Shown piece by piece: positions 9,470 to 17,538 of a stretch of DNA of 25,270 nt; the first letter of the stretch is position 1, and each line of letters opens with the position of its first letter. The notes beneath the pieces are model-generated. The model had not been told where the DNA came from. It saw only the letters and a program-made list of their open reading frames with translations, and searched no databases. The translations under genes were made by a program, and so were the position numbers. Origin of the DNA: Fidelibacterota bacterium (lineage in GTDB: Bacteria; Fidelibacterota; UBA2242; JAFGTP01); the NCBI GenBank assembly GCA_021734005.1, contig JAIPJV010000005.1, positions 1-25,270 on the forward strand, written 5' to 3'.

Positions 9470-10609
9470 TTAGAAATTATTGACCTTAACAGGTACGTTG
9501 TGCGCAAGGGAATAATGCCCACCCGTAACTACTGTATCACCAGGAACGATGGGATCACCTGTCTGAGTTGCTCTGGATATTTCAACATAACTGGAATTTC
9601 CTGCACCGAGATTAACATAATACCATTTTGCTATACCCTTTTTTACCAGAAAAACTAGATCCCTGTCATTTCGGTTCAAAAGGGCAGAACGGGGAATATA
9701 AAGTCTGTTATAATATTTATCTCTAACAACACGAACCTGCAGGTGTTGCCCATTTTTATAGTGATAATTGGAATTATCCAGATAGGCAATTGCTGTTCCG
9801 GTGTGTCCTTTTTCGTCAATTTCCGGGAGGATTGTGGCAATTTTTGTTTTTTTGTGATTATTGCCAATTATATCTACTTCGGTTCCTTTTTCTATGTTGG
9901 CAATATCTTCTTCCAGAATATTTATATTCAGCTGCATGGCAGAAAGGTCTGTTATTTTACAAAGTTCGGATCCTGTAGCAATCTGGGCTCCTGGATATAC
10001 CTGGATTTCTGATACAGTACCTGAAAAAGGAGCTGTTATAAAGCAATTTTTGAGTTGCAATTCGTATTCCTTAACTGTATTATATTCGGATTGAATTCCC
10101 AGCCGGGAAAGGATTACCGTCATTTTGGCAGTTTTGGGTTCCGGGTATAGGGGTATATTGTACAAATTATTGGCTGCCTTTAGTCTATAATCTTTCCATT
10201 TTGGTACAGCCTCTGATTGGCCGCTCGATTCCAGCTCAAGTACAAGTTCTGAAACCGCTTTAATGAAATCGCTGCGGTTGCTTGTGAGTCTGTTTTTTAT
10301 TTGGCGATCGTCAAGGACAAAAAGTGTATCACCTTTGTTGACTATCTGTCCTTCCGTAACTAATACTTTCTTGATTGGAGCACTGACCCGGGAAGTAATA
10401 TCTCCTTTTTGGCGGGCTTCAATAATTGCTGAGGTTTCTATATATTCTTTTAAAGTACCTTTTTTAACCACCGTAGCCTGAACTTCGAGCCCCTGGCTTT
10501 CCGGTTTGGGAAGATTGTCTTTGCTTTTATTATCATCTTGATCACATTTGAATAATAAAATAGTAAAAATAAATATTAAGGCCAGCTTAAAAAGTTTACA
10601 GTTTTGCAT
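9470..10609 (-). CDS. RND efflux membrane fusion lipoprotein (HlyD/AcrA type)
   Basis: A 379-residue protein with a lipoprotein signal peptide ending in LLFKC (Cys near residue 22), so it is probably anchored by lipid to the inner membrane on the periplasmic side. A first lipoyl half appears as SRVSAPIKKVLVTEGQIVNKGDTLFVLD (about 73-100). It is followed by a short helical hairpin, the second lipoyl half around FITAPFSGTVSEIQVYPGAQI, a beta-barrel domain, and a membrane-proximal domain with LYIPRSALL. This order is standard for RND fusion proteins. It is the first gene of the efflux operon and should link the RND pump to the TolC-type channel. The start ATG has only a weak AGG upstream. The four-helix-bundle insertion separates it from its partners. 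Confidence 0.9.
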   Translation of the reverse strand: MQNCKLFKLALIFIFTILLFKCDQDDNKSKDNLPKPESQGLEVQATVVKKGTLKEYIETSAIIEARQKGDITSRVSAPIKKVLVTEGQIVNKGDTLFVLDDRQIKNRLTSNRSDFIKAVSELVLELESSGQSEAVPKWKDYRLKAANNLYNIPLYPEPKTAKMTVILSRLGIQSEYNTVKEYELQLKNCFITAPFSGTVSEIQVYPGAQIATGSELCKITDLSAMQLNINILEEDIANIEKGTEVDIIGNNHKKTKIATILPEIDEKGHTGTAIAYLDNSNYHYKNGQHLQVRVVRDKYYNRLYIPRSALLNRNDRDLVFLVKKGIAKWYYVNLGAGNSSYVEISRATQTGDPIVPGDTVVTGGHYSLAHNVPVKVNNF

Positions 10610-10759
10610 GAATTAAACCTATAGAATTATTAAGTATTATATCATTATTTTGGCACGATAAAAATATTTACCCTCAATAAAATTTAAATCAACATCATAA
10701 CCACGAAAAATAAGTTAATCCATGGATGTTTAAATCACAAGGAAAAGGTTAAAAGATTG

Positions 10760-11440
10760 CTAATTAACATACTTAACTATCTTAGAATCTATGGCTTCAA
10801 TTAATTCCGGGTAAGGATTTATTGTACCAAAACTAAGAGGGAATAGCCAGTGAATCTCCATAATCTCAAAATGTAAATGGGGAGGTGTGGCGTGGGCATT
10901 GCCACTTTTACCAATAAAACCTATCACCTGGTTCTTTATAACATCTTTACCCTGTTCTATTTTACCATATCCGGAAAGATGGGCATAATAATATATTCTA
11001 TTATCTTCACCTAATATCTTTATTACATTCCCGCCTAAATTATCCCTGCCTTTATAAATAATGGTGCCATCAATTACATTATGTATTGGAGCTCCATAAG
11101 GAGCAAAAATATCGATCCCTTCATGGACTCTTCCATTTGGTCTGGGCGCACCATAGGTATCTTCAATATCTTCTGATTGTACGTTTTCTATTGGGGAGAT
11201 GATCTGCTGGCTGGATTTATTTATGTAATTGTAGTTTGTATATAGAGTTAACTTTGATTTTGAGGATAGTATAAAAGTAATTAATAGAATAATTATTCCG
11301 GTAAAGATGAAAAAATGGTCATCTATTTTGATTGTTTTAAAAATAGTAATATTCTTCTTAAGTAATAATTTATACAGATATAGTAGCAATAAAATTGATA
11401 CTGTAATTATAAAAAAGGAATCCTTTAATCTTAATTCCAT
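10760..11440 (-). CDS. Membrane-anchored M23 (LytM-type) metallopeptidase
   Basis: A 226-residue protein with two N-terminal membrane segments (about residues 8-26 and 43-59) and a C-terminal M23 domain. Zinc ligands are visible: H106 and D110 in HEGID, and H190 in the HLHFE motif, with H154 (YYAHL) and H188 as further active-site histidines. The GNAHATPPHLHFEI segment is typical of the family. It is expected to cut peptidoglycan cross-links or pentaglycine-like peptides outside the inner membrane; all catalytic residues are present. A GAGG ribosome site precedes the ATG. It lies 26 bp after the esterase-like gene and is probably cotranscribed with it. Membrane topology is inferred from hydrophobicity only. 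Confidence 0.9.
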   Translation of the reverse strand: MELRLKDSFFIITVSILLLLYLYKLLLKKNITIFKTIKIDDHFFIFTGIIILLITFILSSKSKLTLYTNYNYINKSSQQIISPIENVQSEDIEDTYGAPRPNGRVHEGIDIFAPYGAPIHNVIDGTIIYKGRDNLGGNVIKILGEDNRIYYYAHLSGYGKIEQGKDVIKNQVIGFIGKSGNAHATPPHLHFEIMEIHWLFPLSFGTINPYPELIEAIDSKIVKYVN

Positions 11441-11466
11441 GGACTACCTCAGTTAATTCAAATTGA

Positions 11467-13299
11467 TTATTTATTATTAATTTGGGCATTCTTAATGAGC
11501 ATTTTATCAAAAAGGTCAAGATCGAGAACATGCCCAAGATATTTTGATTCAGTATAATTAACATTGATATTATTTTTCCTGCCTATTTTGATCCAGTTCC
11601 TAACTTCCTGAATAGGTGCTATATCATCTTCGAGTCCATTTGTGATATAGAATGTAATATCCGTGTATTTATTATTTATATAATCGAAGAACATTTCCCA
11701 TTTACTTTTCATCCCTTTAGGTTTTATGGCAAGTCCATATATATTTTTAATGGGGAAGTCATAGGATAATAATAAATCTGAAGTAACAATTATTCCTGAA
11801 CTACTGGTTAGAAATGATATTTTCTCTTTATTAATTGACCAATATTTTTGTACCTGTTCCAATATAGCAGGTATCTCTTCTTTGGCTTTTCCTCTGAAGT
11901 TTGCTGCACCTCTACCATATGGAGTTATAATGATTGTCTGGAATAAAGTGCTTAATTGTGATAATTTACTCATATAATAATTACTATAGCCGGTTACGTA
12001 TTCTAAAAACCCGGGTGATTCCTGCCTGATATATGGTATATGAATTATTATAGGGAAAGTTTGATCAGTTGTATTTAAATTATTCTGATCCGGGATATAT
12101 ACTCTATAGGTCTGAAGACTACTATCAGATTTTGATATGTAACCCATGATTTTGGGCCCGGGGAAATTATGATATATTTTTTGATTTTGTTGTCTGAATT
12201 TAAAATAATTATATATGGTTTGCGCTTTCATTCTTGTAGAATATTTACGGTTCTGCTCATTATTAGATGAATCAGGATTGTAAAATATATTTATAGCATT
12301 CTTTCTGGATCTGTAAATTGGAAAATCAAAATATTCAGAGTTAATCTTTTTTAGCTGTTTATTTATGAATTTTTCAGATAATACTGGAATCATTTCTGTA
12401 TATAGCAACTCTTCCCCTTTATATACACTTATCTTAAATATTTTGCCTTTATTGAAATCAGGTGGAATTCTTAATCCTTTAGGAAGTCCGGTACGATATA
12501 TTTTTCTAAATTCTGAATTCAGATCGATTAAATCCAGCCACTCAATTTTAATAATAGGGGGTTTATCCAGGGTACTTAATTGAAATTTTTGCTCTGCAAA
12601 TTTGTAGTCTTTGATATCTATATATTTTGTTTTGTCATTTAAGATACATGTTTCGAGTAAATCCGAATATACTTCAGTATTTATCTTTTTTACTGTATTT
12701 TTGCTATATTTTCTATATAAAGACCAGACTCCCCTTCTGTTATGAACCTTATATAATATTTTATTATTTCCTTTATGCAGCTTCACTTTGATAAAATTAT
12801 CATCCTTATTGAGATTTCTACCCTTATCTACAGTTCCCAGGGAATCGCCATTTACCCAAATCTGAAATCCATCGTCGGAGCCAATTGATATAAGATAGTA
12901 ACCCGAATGTTTAACTTTAACAATATCAATTAAATGGACAATAGATTTAGTAGTAGAAGTATCCGGAAAGAATTCTGAAAAATTTATATAATTTTCATTC
13001 TGCTTTAACTTACTCCATTTTAGATCGGTATGTTTCTCCAGTGTTGGTGTATTCATTTTTAACGCATCATTTGACAATACCTGATGATAATCAAATTATT
13101 GTATAACAAAACTTTTATGGACATTTCTACCAGAAAAAACATCCTTTTCATTTATTGGTTCAGAATAATATGAACTAGTGATTTTCGGGTTATTATTGCA
13201 GGAGAATAAATAAAATGAAGACAATGATATCAAAATTGCAAATGTTATTTTAGATAGTAGCTGCTCATTTTCATAAAACTTTTTTAATATATTTATCAT
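11467..13299 (-). pseudogene. Lipoprotein esterase-like (alpha/beta hydrolase) gene interrupted by an in-frame stop
   Basis: Two open stretches, 13299-13096 and 13077-11467, lie in the same frame and are separated by one TAA (13096-13098) plus six sense codons. The first gives a lipoprotein signal peptide ending in YLFSC (Cys 34) and a short linker. The second has a PA14/beta-sandwich-like region (HSGYYLISIGSDDGFQIWVNG) and then an alpha/beta-hydrolase domain. Counting from the TTG at 13077, the likely nucleophile is S426 in TSSSG, the acid lies around D484-D485 in TNGLEDD, and the base is H516 in LGHVL. The downstream part has no ribosome site or signal peptide of its own, which supports one broken gene of about 610 codons. 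A sequencing error or stop readthrough is also possible. The substrate is unknown. It is followed closely by the M23 gene. Confidence 0.75.
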
Positions 13300-13387
13300 C
13301 TTTTCACTTCTAATACAAGTTACTAAAAAATATCAATACATAAAGTTTTGCCAACTTAAGACCGAAAACCGCCGACCGAATACGTTT

Positions 13388-13478
13388 TTGGGCCTTTATG
13401 CTTTCAAGCATTTGAGCCTTAATGCTTTTATGCCTTAGTACCTTTGAGCCTTAATGCTTTCAAGCCTTCATGCTTTGA
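13388..13478 (-). repeat. Low-complexity 8-bp-period repeat after the cassette A CcdA gene
   Basis: Units such as GCCTTTATGCTTTCAAGC and GCCTTAATGCTTTTATG belong to the same family as the arms around the four-helix-bundle gene. The stop codon of the CcdA fusion (13468-13470) and its last residues lie in the repeat. At the far end sits CCGCCGACCGA (about 13369-13379), also found beside the related repeat at 21822-21897. No matching purine arm or 70-bp core was seen nearby, so it may be half an element. Confidence 0.8.
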
Positions 13479-14565
13479 CAAAATACACAAACATAAAACA
13501 TCCAAGCGCCACCATAGCAATCCCGGTCGCCAGGTGAAACTTCCCCTCCTTTTTCTTACGCCAATTTTCAACTCGAGCAGTTGTAGTAAAACCCAGAGAG
13601 ACACCTAATGTGATAATAATAAAAGGAATAACAAAAATGAGATTGTAGATAATCAGCAGCAATATCGCTTCTAGCCTGGTAGCCTGATCTCCCAGCATAC
13701 CAATAATCACAATATAGGGCCCTGAAGTACAAGGCAGCAGGAAAATACTTATCAAAAACCCGGTTCCAAAAGCCCCGGGAATGGAGCTGATTCCGGAAGT
13801 CATTTTTTTCAATTTTGGCTTCCAGGAATCAGGGACTTCGATATTAAATTTATCCTTAGTATTAAAATAATCCTTCATATTGACTAATCCGAGAATAATA
13901 GCTAGAATCGATGCTCCCAGATAGATATATTGCTGAAGGCCTGATATCCTAATAGCCTTTAATAATCCCAATCCCATCAAAGTATAGGATATAAAAGTAG
14001 CAGCGGTAAAAGCCAGCCCAGCACCTAAAACTTTCTTCTTACTTTTACTTCCTAGTAAAATTGTTCCTAATAATAGAGCCAAAACAGCACAGGCACAGGG
14101 ATTGAAAGCATCGACAGCTGCTGCTCCGATCACGGCTGGAAGAGTTACTTTTCTAATATTTGAATCATTATATTCTATTCCTTCTAGTGGAGATGGAGCA
14201 TCGGTTGCGATTGCTTCTTCGATATATTTAATTAATAGTTCTTCGTTCGCTTTTTGTAGATAATGGTTGCCTACAAAAACTAATGGAATACCCATAGGAG
14301 AATCGTACTTTTCAGACAATTTTTGGAACAATTTGATATTTTTTTGTTTGTGTGTATCAAATTTTTTTATCACTATATTATAATTTGGTTCAATATCTTC
14401 AATTAACTCATGCAATTTTATACAATTCGGGCAACCCTCTTGATAGAAGAAAACGATTTCTATTATATTCTTATTGGAATTTAAAATATGGTTTGCATAT
14501 AAAATTGAAAAAGAATATATAAAAGAAAAAAAAGAGATTAGAAGAATTGATTTAAATTTATTCAT
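13468..14565 (-). CDS. Thioredoxin-CcdA fusion, DsbD-type thiol-disulfide transporter (cassette A, complete)
   Basis: A 365-residue protein. A signal anchor (about 5-25) leads to a periplasmic thioredoxin/glutaredoxin-like domain with FFYQEGCPNC (C45, C48) and a cis-proline motif MGIP near residue 93. A CcdA/DsbD membrane domain with six predicted helices follows. It contains NPCAC (C157, C159) and LPCTSGP (C279), which match the two membrane cysteines that pass electrons across the membrane in this family. Known family members carry reducing power from cytoplasmic thioredoxin to periplasmic partners. It ends cassette A, 33 bp after the thioredoxin-fold gene. It is the only complete copy of three in this window, so it may serve all three cassettes. 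That sharing is inferred. The last codons run into a low-complexity repeat. Confidence 0.88.
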   Translation of the reverse strand: MNKFKSILLISFFSFIYSFSILYANHILNSNKNIIEIVFFYQEGCPNCIKLHELIEDIEPNYNIVIKKFDTHKQKNIKLFQKLSEKYDSPMGIPLVFVGNHYLQKANEELLIKYIEEAIATDAPSPLEGIEYNDSNIRKVTLPAVIGAAAVDAFNPCACAVLALLLGTILLGSKSKKKVLGAGLAFTAATFISYTLMGLGLLKAIRISGLQQYIYLGASILAIILGLVNMKDYFNTKDKFNIEVPDSWKPKLKKMTSGISSIPGAFGTGFLISIFLLPCTSGPYIVIIGMLGDQATRLEAILLLIIYNLIFVIPFIIITLGVSLGFTTTARVENWRKKKEGKFHLATGIAMVALGCFMFVYFVKA

Positions 14566-14598
14566 TATAGGTTACTTTATATTTCAAAGTTACTAAAT

Positions 14599-15180
14599 TT
14601 AACCTGAAATTTTATTTTTTGATAACTTTTTATAATAATATAGATAGATATTTTTTGTAATACCTAACTTTGGAATTACAAATCTTATATCTTTTATGAT
14701 GAAATCTGAGTTAATGAAAAATATTGAGGGGGTATAAATATAATTTAATTGTTTTTTTATTATTTCATTCTTATCATTTAAAATATTTGAATGCAATACA
14801 TCGAATCTTATTTTATCAAGATTTATTTTTGTATTGTAACCTATAATAACAAGAGGAATTTCAGGATATATATTTTTTATTTTTTTTGTTATTAAAAATC
14901 CATTTTTTACACAAGTTCCACAATCTGCTCCTGAATAAATATATAAAAAGATATTATTAAAATTTTCATTTATAGAATCGTTAATAAATGATGATAAATG
15001 ACCTATTTTTCGGCCAATAACCTGTTTTTTCATTTTAATTAAGGTAGAATCAATTTTTACACTATTTATTTTAGAATCATCTTTAATAATATTAAAATCT
15101 TTATTTTTAGAATAATTCCATAGGGATAGTAATAAAACTATGCAACCAAAAATAAGCATAATTATCTCGTTTTTTCTCAT
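14599..15180 (-). CDS. Membrane-anchored thioredoxin-fold protein (cassette A)
   Basis: A 193-residue protein when started at the ATG at 15180, which has AAAGGTG upstream; an ATG 18 bp earlier has no ribosome site. One N-terminal membrane helix (about 4-22) is followed by a variable lysine- and asparagine-rich linker and a thioredoxin-like domain. That domain has YSGADCGTC (C87, C90) and a later YIYTPSIFFI segment whose proline sits where the thioredoxin cis-proline lies. Overall sequence is far from classical TlpA or DsbE, but the CxxC, the TP motif and the spacing support a periplasmic-facing redox protein. It lies between the propeller lipoprotein and the CcdA fusion. Its cassette B and C counterparts share the layout but little else, suggesting fast divergence. 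Confidence 0.72.
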   Translation of the reverse strand: MRKNEIIMLIFGCIVLLLSLWNYSKNKDFNIIKDDSKINSVKIDSTLIKMKKQVIGRKIGHLSSFINDSINENFNNIFLYIYSGADCGTCVKNGFLITKKIKNIYPEIPLVIIGYNTKINLDKIRFDVLHSNILNDKNEIIKKQLNYIYTPSIFFINSDFIIKDIRFVIPKLGITKNIYLYYYKKLSKNKISG

Positions 15181-15216
15181 TAATACACCTTTGTTCATAT
15201 CATATATTTCAAAAAC

Positions 15217-16182
15217 TTAATAATTTAAATTATAAAAGTATATGCAATTAGACCTTGCACAATGAGCTAGTAAAATATTATTATTTGATACACAAATTGA
15301 TTTTAACACTATTTTTTTATCTAATATGATTTTTTTCATCAATTCTAAATCATCTTCTATATTAATAACATCGATCATATTTTTTTTAGAAACTATATAT
15401 AATTTTTTACCAGAAAGATATGCATCGATAAATAATATTTTCCGTGACCTAATGTTATTATTTCTATTTTTTTTATTCTTCTGGATTAAATCTCTAATAT
15501 GATTATTTTTTTCTGATAAATCTAATTCACTTATGAGGATGCCATTTTGATTATACTTTTTTACTAAGGATGAAAACTTAGGTAAGGAAATTATATTATT
15601 CTTATATATGAATATATGTCTTTCACTTCTTATTTGTCCAGATTTTTCATTTTTGAGCTCATATGAACCTAAAGTGGTTGAATCATGAGTATTATTTATA
15701 TTTACTTTTAAAATTGGTTTATTTCCTTTATAAGCAGTTGTATAACAATACTCTAGATTGTCAATTGCAAACCTTGAAAGCCCGATAAATCTAGTAGGGA
15801 TTTTTACTTTTTTGATAAATTTAAGATTTACTAACGAATATATATTTAATTTATGTTCTTTTAATGATGCCGCATAGATTTTGTTATTATTGATGTAAGT
15901 ACAAGATGAATAGACGAATTCTCCCGGTCCTTTTCCTGCTCTTCCTAATGAAATGACTTTATTTTCTTTTTCATTATAGCATAATATTCTATTATTGAAT
16001 ATATCAGAGATATATATTATCCCATTTTTATATTCTAATGCTTCCACACTTCTCCAGAATATACTATCCTGTAAACAACATATTTTATTAAATGGAGAAA
16101 GTTTTTTTGTTAGAAGTTCTTCTTTTCCACAATGCATTAAAACAATTAAACATGAAATATAAATAGTGGTTTTAATTTTCAT
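15217..16182 (-). CDS. 6-bladed beta-propeller lipoprotein (cassette A)
   Basis: A 321-residue protein with a lipoprotein signal ending in LIVLMHC (Cys 18). It has repeated short strand pairs (for example KNGIIYISDIFNNRILCYN and NNKIYAASLKEHKLNIY) and the motif LGRAGKGPGEF near residue 80. This GxGPGEF motif is typical of the 6-bladed beta-propeller lipoproteins found beside NVEALA peptides in Bacteroidetes. No catalytic residues are evident; such propellers usually bind a partner or ligand. The ATG follows AGGAG. It starts just after the hairpin behind peptide A and is the first gene after that hairpin. A role in receiving, retaining or presenting the neighbouring peptide is an inference from position. 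Confidence 0.75.
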   Translation of the reverse strand: MKIKTTIYISCLIVLMHCGKEELLTKKLSPFNKICCLQDSIFWRSVEALEYKNGIIYISDIFNNRILCYNEKENKVISLGRAGKGPGEFVYSSCTYINNNKIYAASLKEHKLNIYSLVNLKFIKKVKIPTRFIGLSRFAIDNLEYCYTTAYKGNKPILKVNINNTHDSTTLGSYELKNEKSGQIRSERHIFIYKNNIISLPKFSSLVKKYNQNGILISELDLSEKNNHIRDLIQKNKKNRNNNIRSRKILFIDAYLSGKKLYIVSKKNMIDVINIEDDLELMKKIILDKKIVLKSICVSNNNILLAHCARSNCIYFYNLNY

Positions 16183-16200
16183 TGAAATCTCCTATATGAA

Positions 16201-16236
16201 AAGAATCTACTCTGAATTCAACCAGAGTAGATTCTT
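16201..16236 (-). terminator. Hairpin between peptide A and its propeller gene (probable attenuator)
   Basis: A perfect 14-bp stem (16201-16214 with 16223-16236, AAGAATCTACTCTG) and an 8-nt loop. In the transcribed direction it is followed by a short U-rich piece (TTTTC), then the ribosome site of the propeller gene. It begins 7 bp past the peptide stop codon. The U tract is short, so partial termination or 3'-end protection of the peptide message is more likely than full termination. Confidence 0.75.
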
Positions 16237-16243
16237 AATTCAT

Positions 16244-16540
16244 TTAACAAGGATTAAAAGTCCAACCAGTCCCTTCACACCTGCATCTTGCACCTACACC
16301 AGGTACTGCATCACAATATAAAGCTACTGCACATCCGCAACATGCAAAGCCCCAATCACACTCAGCACATTCCCAACATCCATCTCCGGAAGAAGCATAT
16401 GCTTTTTCAAACAAACTAATCCTTAAATCACCAATTGAAAGATCAGCATTCTGACTATTTCCCGAATCAACGTACACAGAAACATTCAGAATCATAGCTA
16501 CCACAAAGAGTCCAATGGTGATAATTTTTGTAATCTTCAT
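16244..16540 (-). CDS. Cys-rich secreted peptide precursor, NVEALA-like (cassette A)
   Basis: A 98-residue precursor. Residues 1-49 are the leader shared by all three cassettes: a basic start MKITK, a hydrophobic stretch (IGLFVVAMILNVSVYV), an acidic spacer, then SLFEKAYA. This resembles the NVEALA-type leader of Bacteroidetes peptides in layout. The 49-residue core (SSGDGCWECAECDWG...) holds 10 cysteines with CC and CxC pairs and is unlike the other two cores. The ATG at 16540 has GGAG seven bases upstream; a GTG two codons earlier overlaps that ribosome site and is rejected. A strong hairpin follows the stop. The mature function is unknown: a toxin, a signal or a metal- or disulfide-rich surface peptide are all possible. 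Neighbouring redox genes suggest its cysteines are handled enzymatically. Confidence 0.8.
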   Translation of the reverse strand: MKITKIITIGLFVVAMILNVSVYVDSGNSQNADLSIGDLRISLFEKAYASSGDGCWECAECDWGFACCGCAVALYCDAVPGVGARCRCEGTGWTFNPC

Positions 16541-16544
16541 TTTC

Positions 16545-16573
16545 ACACTCCTTTAATTAAAATTAACATTAAC
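16545..16573 (-). promoter_or_regulatory. Conserved 5' segment with strong ribosome site, peptide A
   Basis: These 29 bp are identical to 18876-18904 before peptide B: AT-rich TTAATTAAAATTA followed by AAAGGAGTGT in the transcript sense. Cassette C shares only the half nearest its gene. The SD core AAAGGAG sits seven bases before the ATG in all three copies, suggesting strong translation. Confidence 0.75.
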
Positions 16574-16581
16574 TTAAACTC

Positions 16582-16750
16582 CTATCCTCTCGATGTCCGG
16601 ATCATCTTGAGATAGTTTTTTACTTCATTCTTCATCTGCCTGATGGCAGTTGAATTTATTTTAATTTTCATATTCATTATTTCTTTAGATTTGTTTATTG
16701 CTTTTCCTTTTTGTTTTTGATACCTGTATAAGTTGACCAGCAAATATTTG
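16582..16750 (-). pseudogene. Leftover 3' end of a second O-antigen-ligase/TPR gene
   Basis: Read in a frame ending at the TAG at 16582-16584, this gives KYLLVNLYRYQKQKGKAINK and then a stretch matching the last about 55 residues of the ligase at 18913-20760 almost residue for residue (MKIKINSTAIRQMKNEVKNY is identical in both). The homology stops at about 16746-16753, exactly where thioredoxin/CcdA homology of cassette B stops. The fragment is out of frame with the thioredoxin part. It is the scar of a deletion that joined a CcdA gene to the end of a ligase gene, at a short shared TTGG-TAT-like sequence. Confidence 0.88.
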
Positions 16751-17003
16751 GTATACCCATAGGAGAATTGTACTTTTCAGCTAATTTCTGCAGCAATTTG
16801 ATATTATCTGGTTCCCGAGTGTCAAACATTTTTATATCAATGTTGTAATCAGGCTCAATATTTTCCAGTATTGTATGCATCTTGCTGCAATCCGGGCAGC
16901 CTTGTTGGTAAAAGAAATTGGCCTCTATATTATGATTGTTAAAGTTACCCAATGTTGAATAATGTAAAATGCATATTATTACATAAATATATATTCTTTT
17001 CAT
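16695..17003 (-). pseudogene. Truncated thioredoxin domain of the cassette B CcdA fusion
   Basis: A 102-residue open frame starting MKRIYIYVII, with a signal sequence and the same thioredoxin domain as cassettes A and C: FFYQQGCPDC (C36, C39), FDTREPDN, then DSPMGIP. Just after the cis-proline motif, homology to the other two copies ends and the frame runs into the leftover ligase tail, adding NICWSTYTGIKNKKEKQ before a stop. The C-terminal half of the thioredoxin fold and the entire CcdA membrane domain are lost. It could still make a small exported CxxC protein, but the fold would be incomplete. It lies 7 bp after the cassette B thioredoxin-fold gene, as in cassette C. Confidence 0.85.
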
Positions 17004-17010
17004 AACAATA

Positions 17011-17538
17011 CTAATTAATAAAATTGTAAAAATTACTATTATTATCTAAATCAGGGAGAAAAAGATCCATGATTATAAAGGAAGAAACATATTTAATTAT
17101 AACTGGAGTAGGAATAAAATTTAATTTTTTACCAACTTGAAATGTTGTGTCATATACAATCATATCAGTATATTTTGCGTTTGGTAGATTTCTATCAAAA
17201 GAAGATATTATTATACTATATTTATTTTGTCCATATTTACTATCAATCAAAGTTAGAAGTTTAAATCCTTGTTTTATACAACTTGTACAATCATATTCAG
17301 TAACTAATAATAAGTATTTGTTTGTTGAAAATAATGTATCATCAATAAAATCATTAACGAAATTAATTCTTTTACCAATATATTGGGCTCTAATTTCTCT
17401 TGCCTTTTCATATTTTACTTTATTAATATAATTATTTGATGATTTATTGTTTGTATTGTTTTGTTTTATAATAACATTGATAATTAATATTAATGCGATA
17501 ACTATGATAATATAGAAAATATTAATATTTTTTATCAT
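17011..17538 (-). CDS. Membrane-anchored thioredoxin-fold protein (cassette B)
   Basis: A 175-residue protein with one N-terminal membrane helix (about 7-25), a polar linker and a thioredoxin-like domain with VTEYDCTSC (C84, C87) followed by IKQGF. Later, LNFIPTPVIIKY supplies the likely cis-proline. It overlaps the end of the propeller gene by 17 bp, which suggests translational coupling. Base composition is very AT-rich, clearly more so than the RND genes to the left. It is the positional equivalent of 14599-15180 and 22650-23162. The expected place of action is the periplasmic side of the inner membrane. Whether it oxidises or reduces the peptide cannot be told from sequence. Confidence 0.72.
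   Translation of the reverse strand: MIKNINIFYIIIVIALILIINVIIKQNNTNNKSSNNYINKVKYEKAREIRAQYIGKRINFVNDFIDDTLFSTNKYLLLVTEYDCTSCIKQGFKLLTLIDSKYGQNKYSIIISSFDRNLPNAKYTDMIVYDTTFQVGKKLNFIPTPVIIKYVSSFIIMDLFLPDLDNNSNFYNFIN

Noticed and set aside
9202..9522. A 106-codon minus-strand open frame reading through the repeats upstream of the four-helix-bundle gene
   Set aside because: Its translation is mostly the low-complexity arms (REHEGLKARKHKG) and the 70-bp core. It overlaps both neighbouring genes.
16541..16546. GTG start two codons upstream for peptide A
   Set aside because: It overlaps the ribosome site, while the ATG at 16540 has ideal spacing and matches the starts of the other two leaders.
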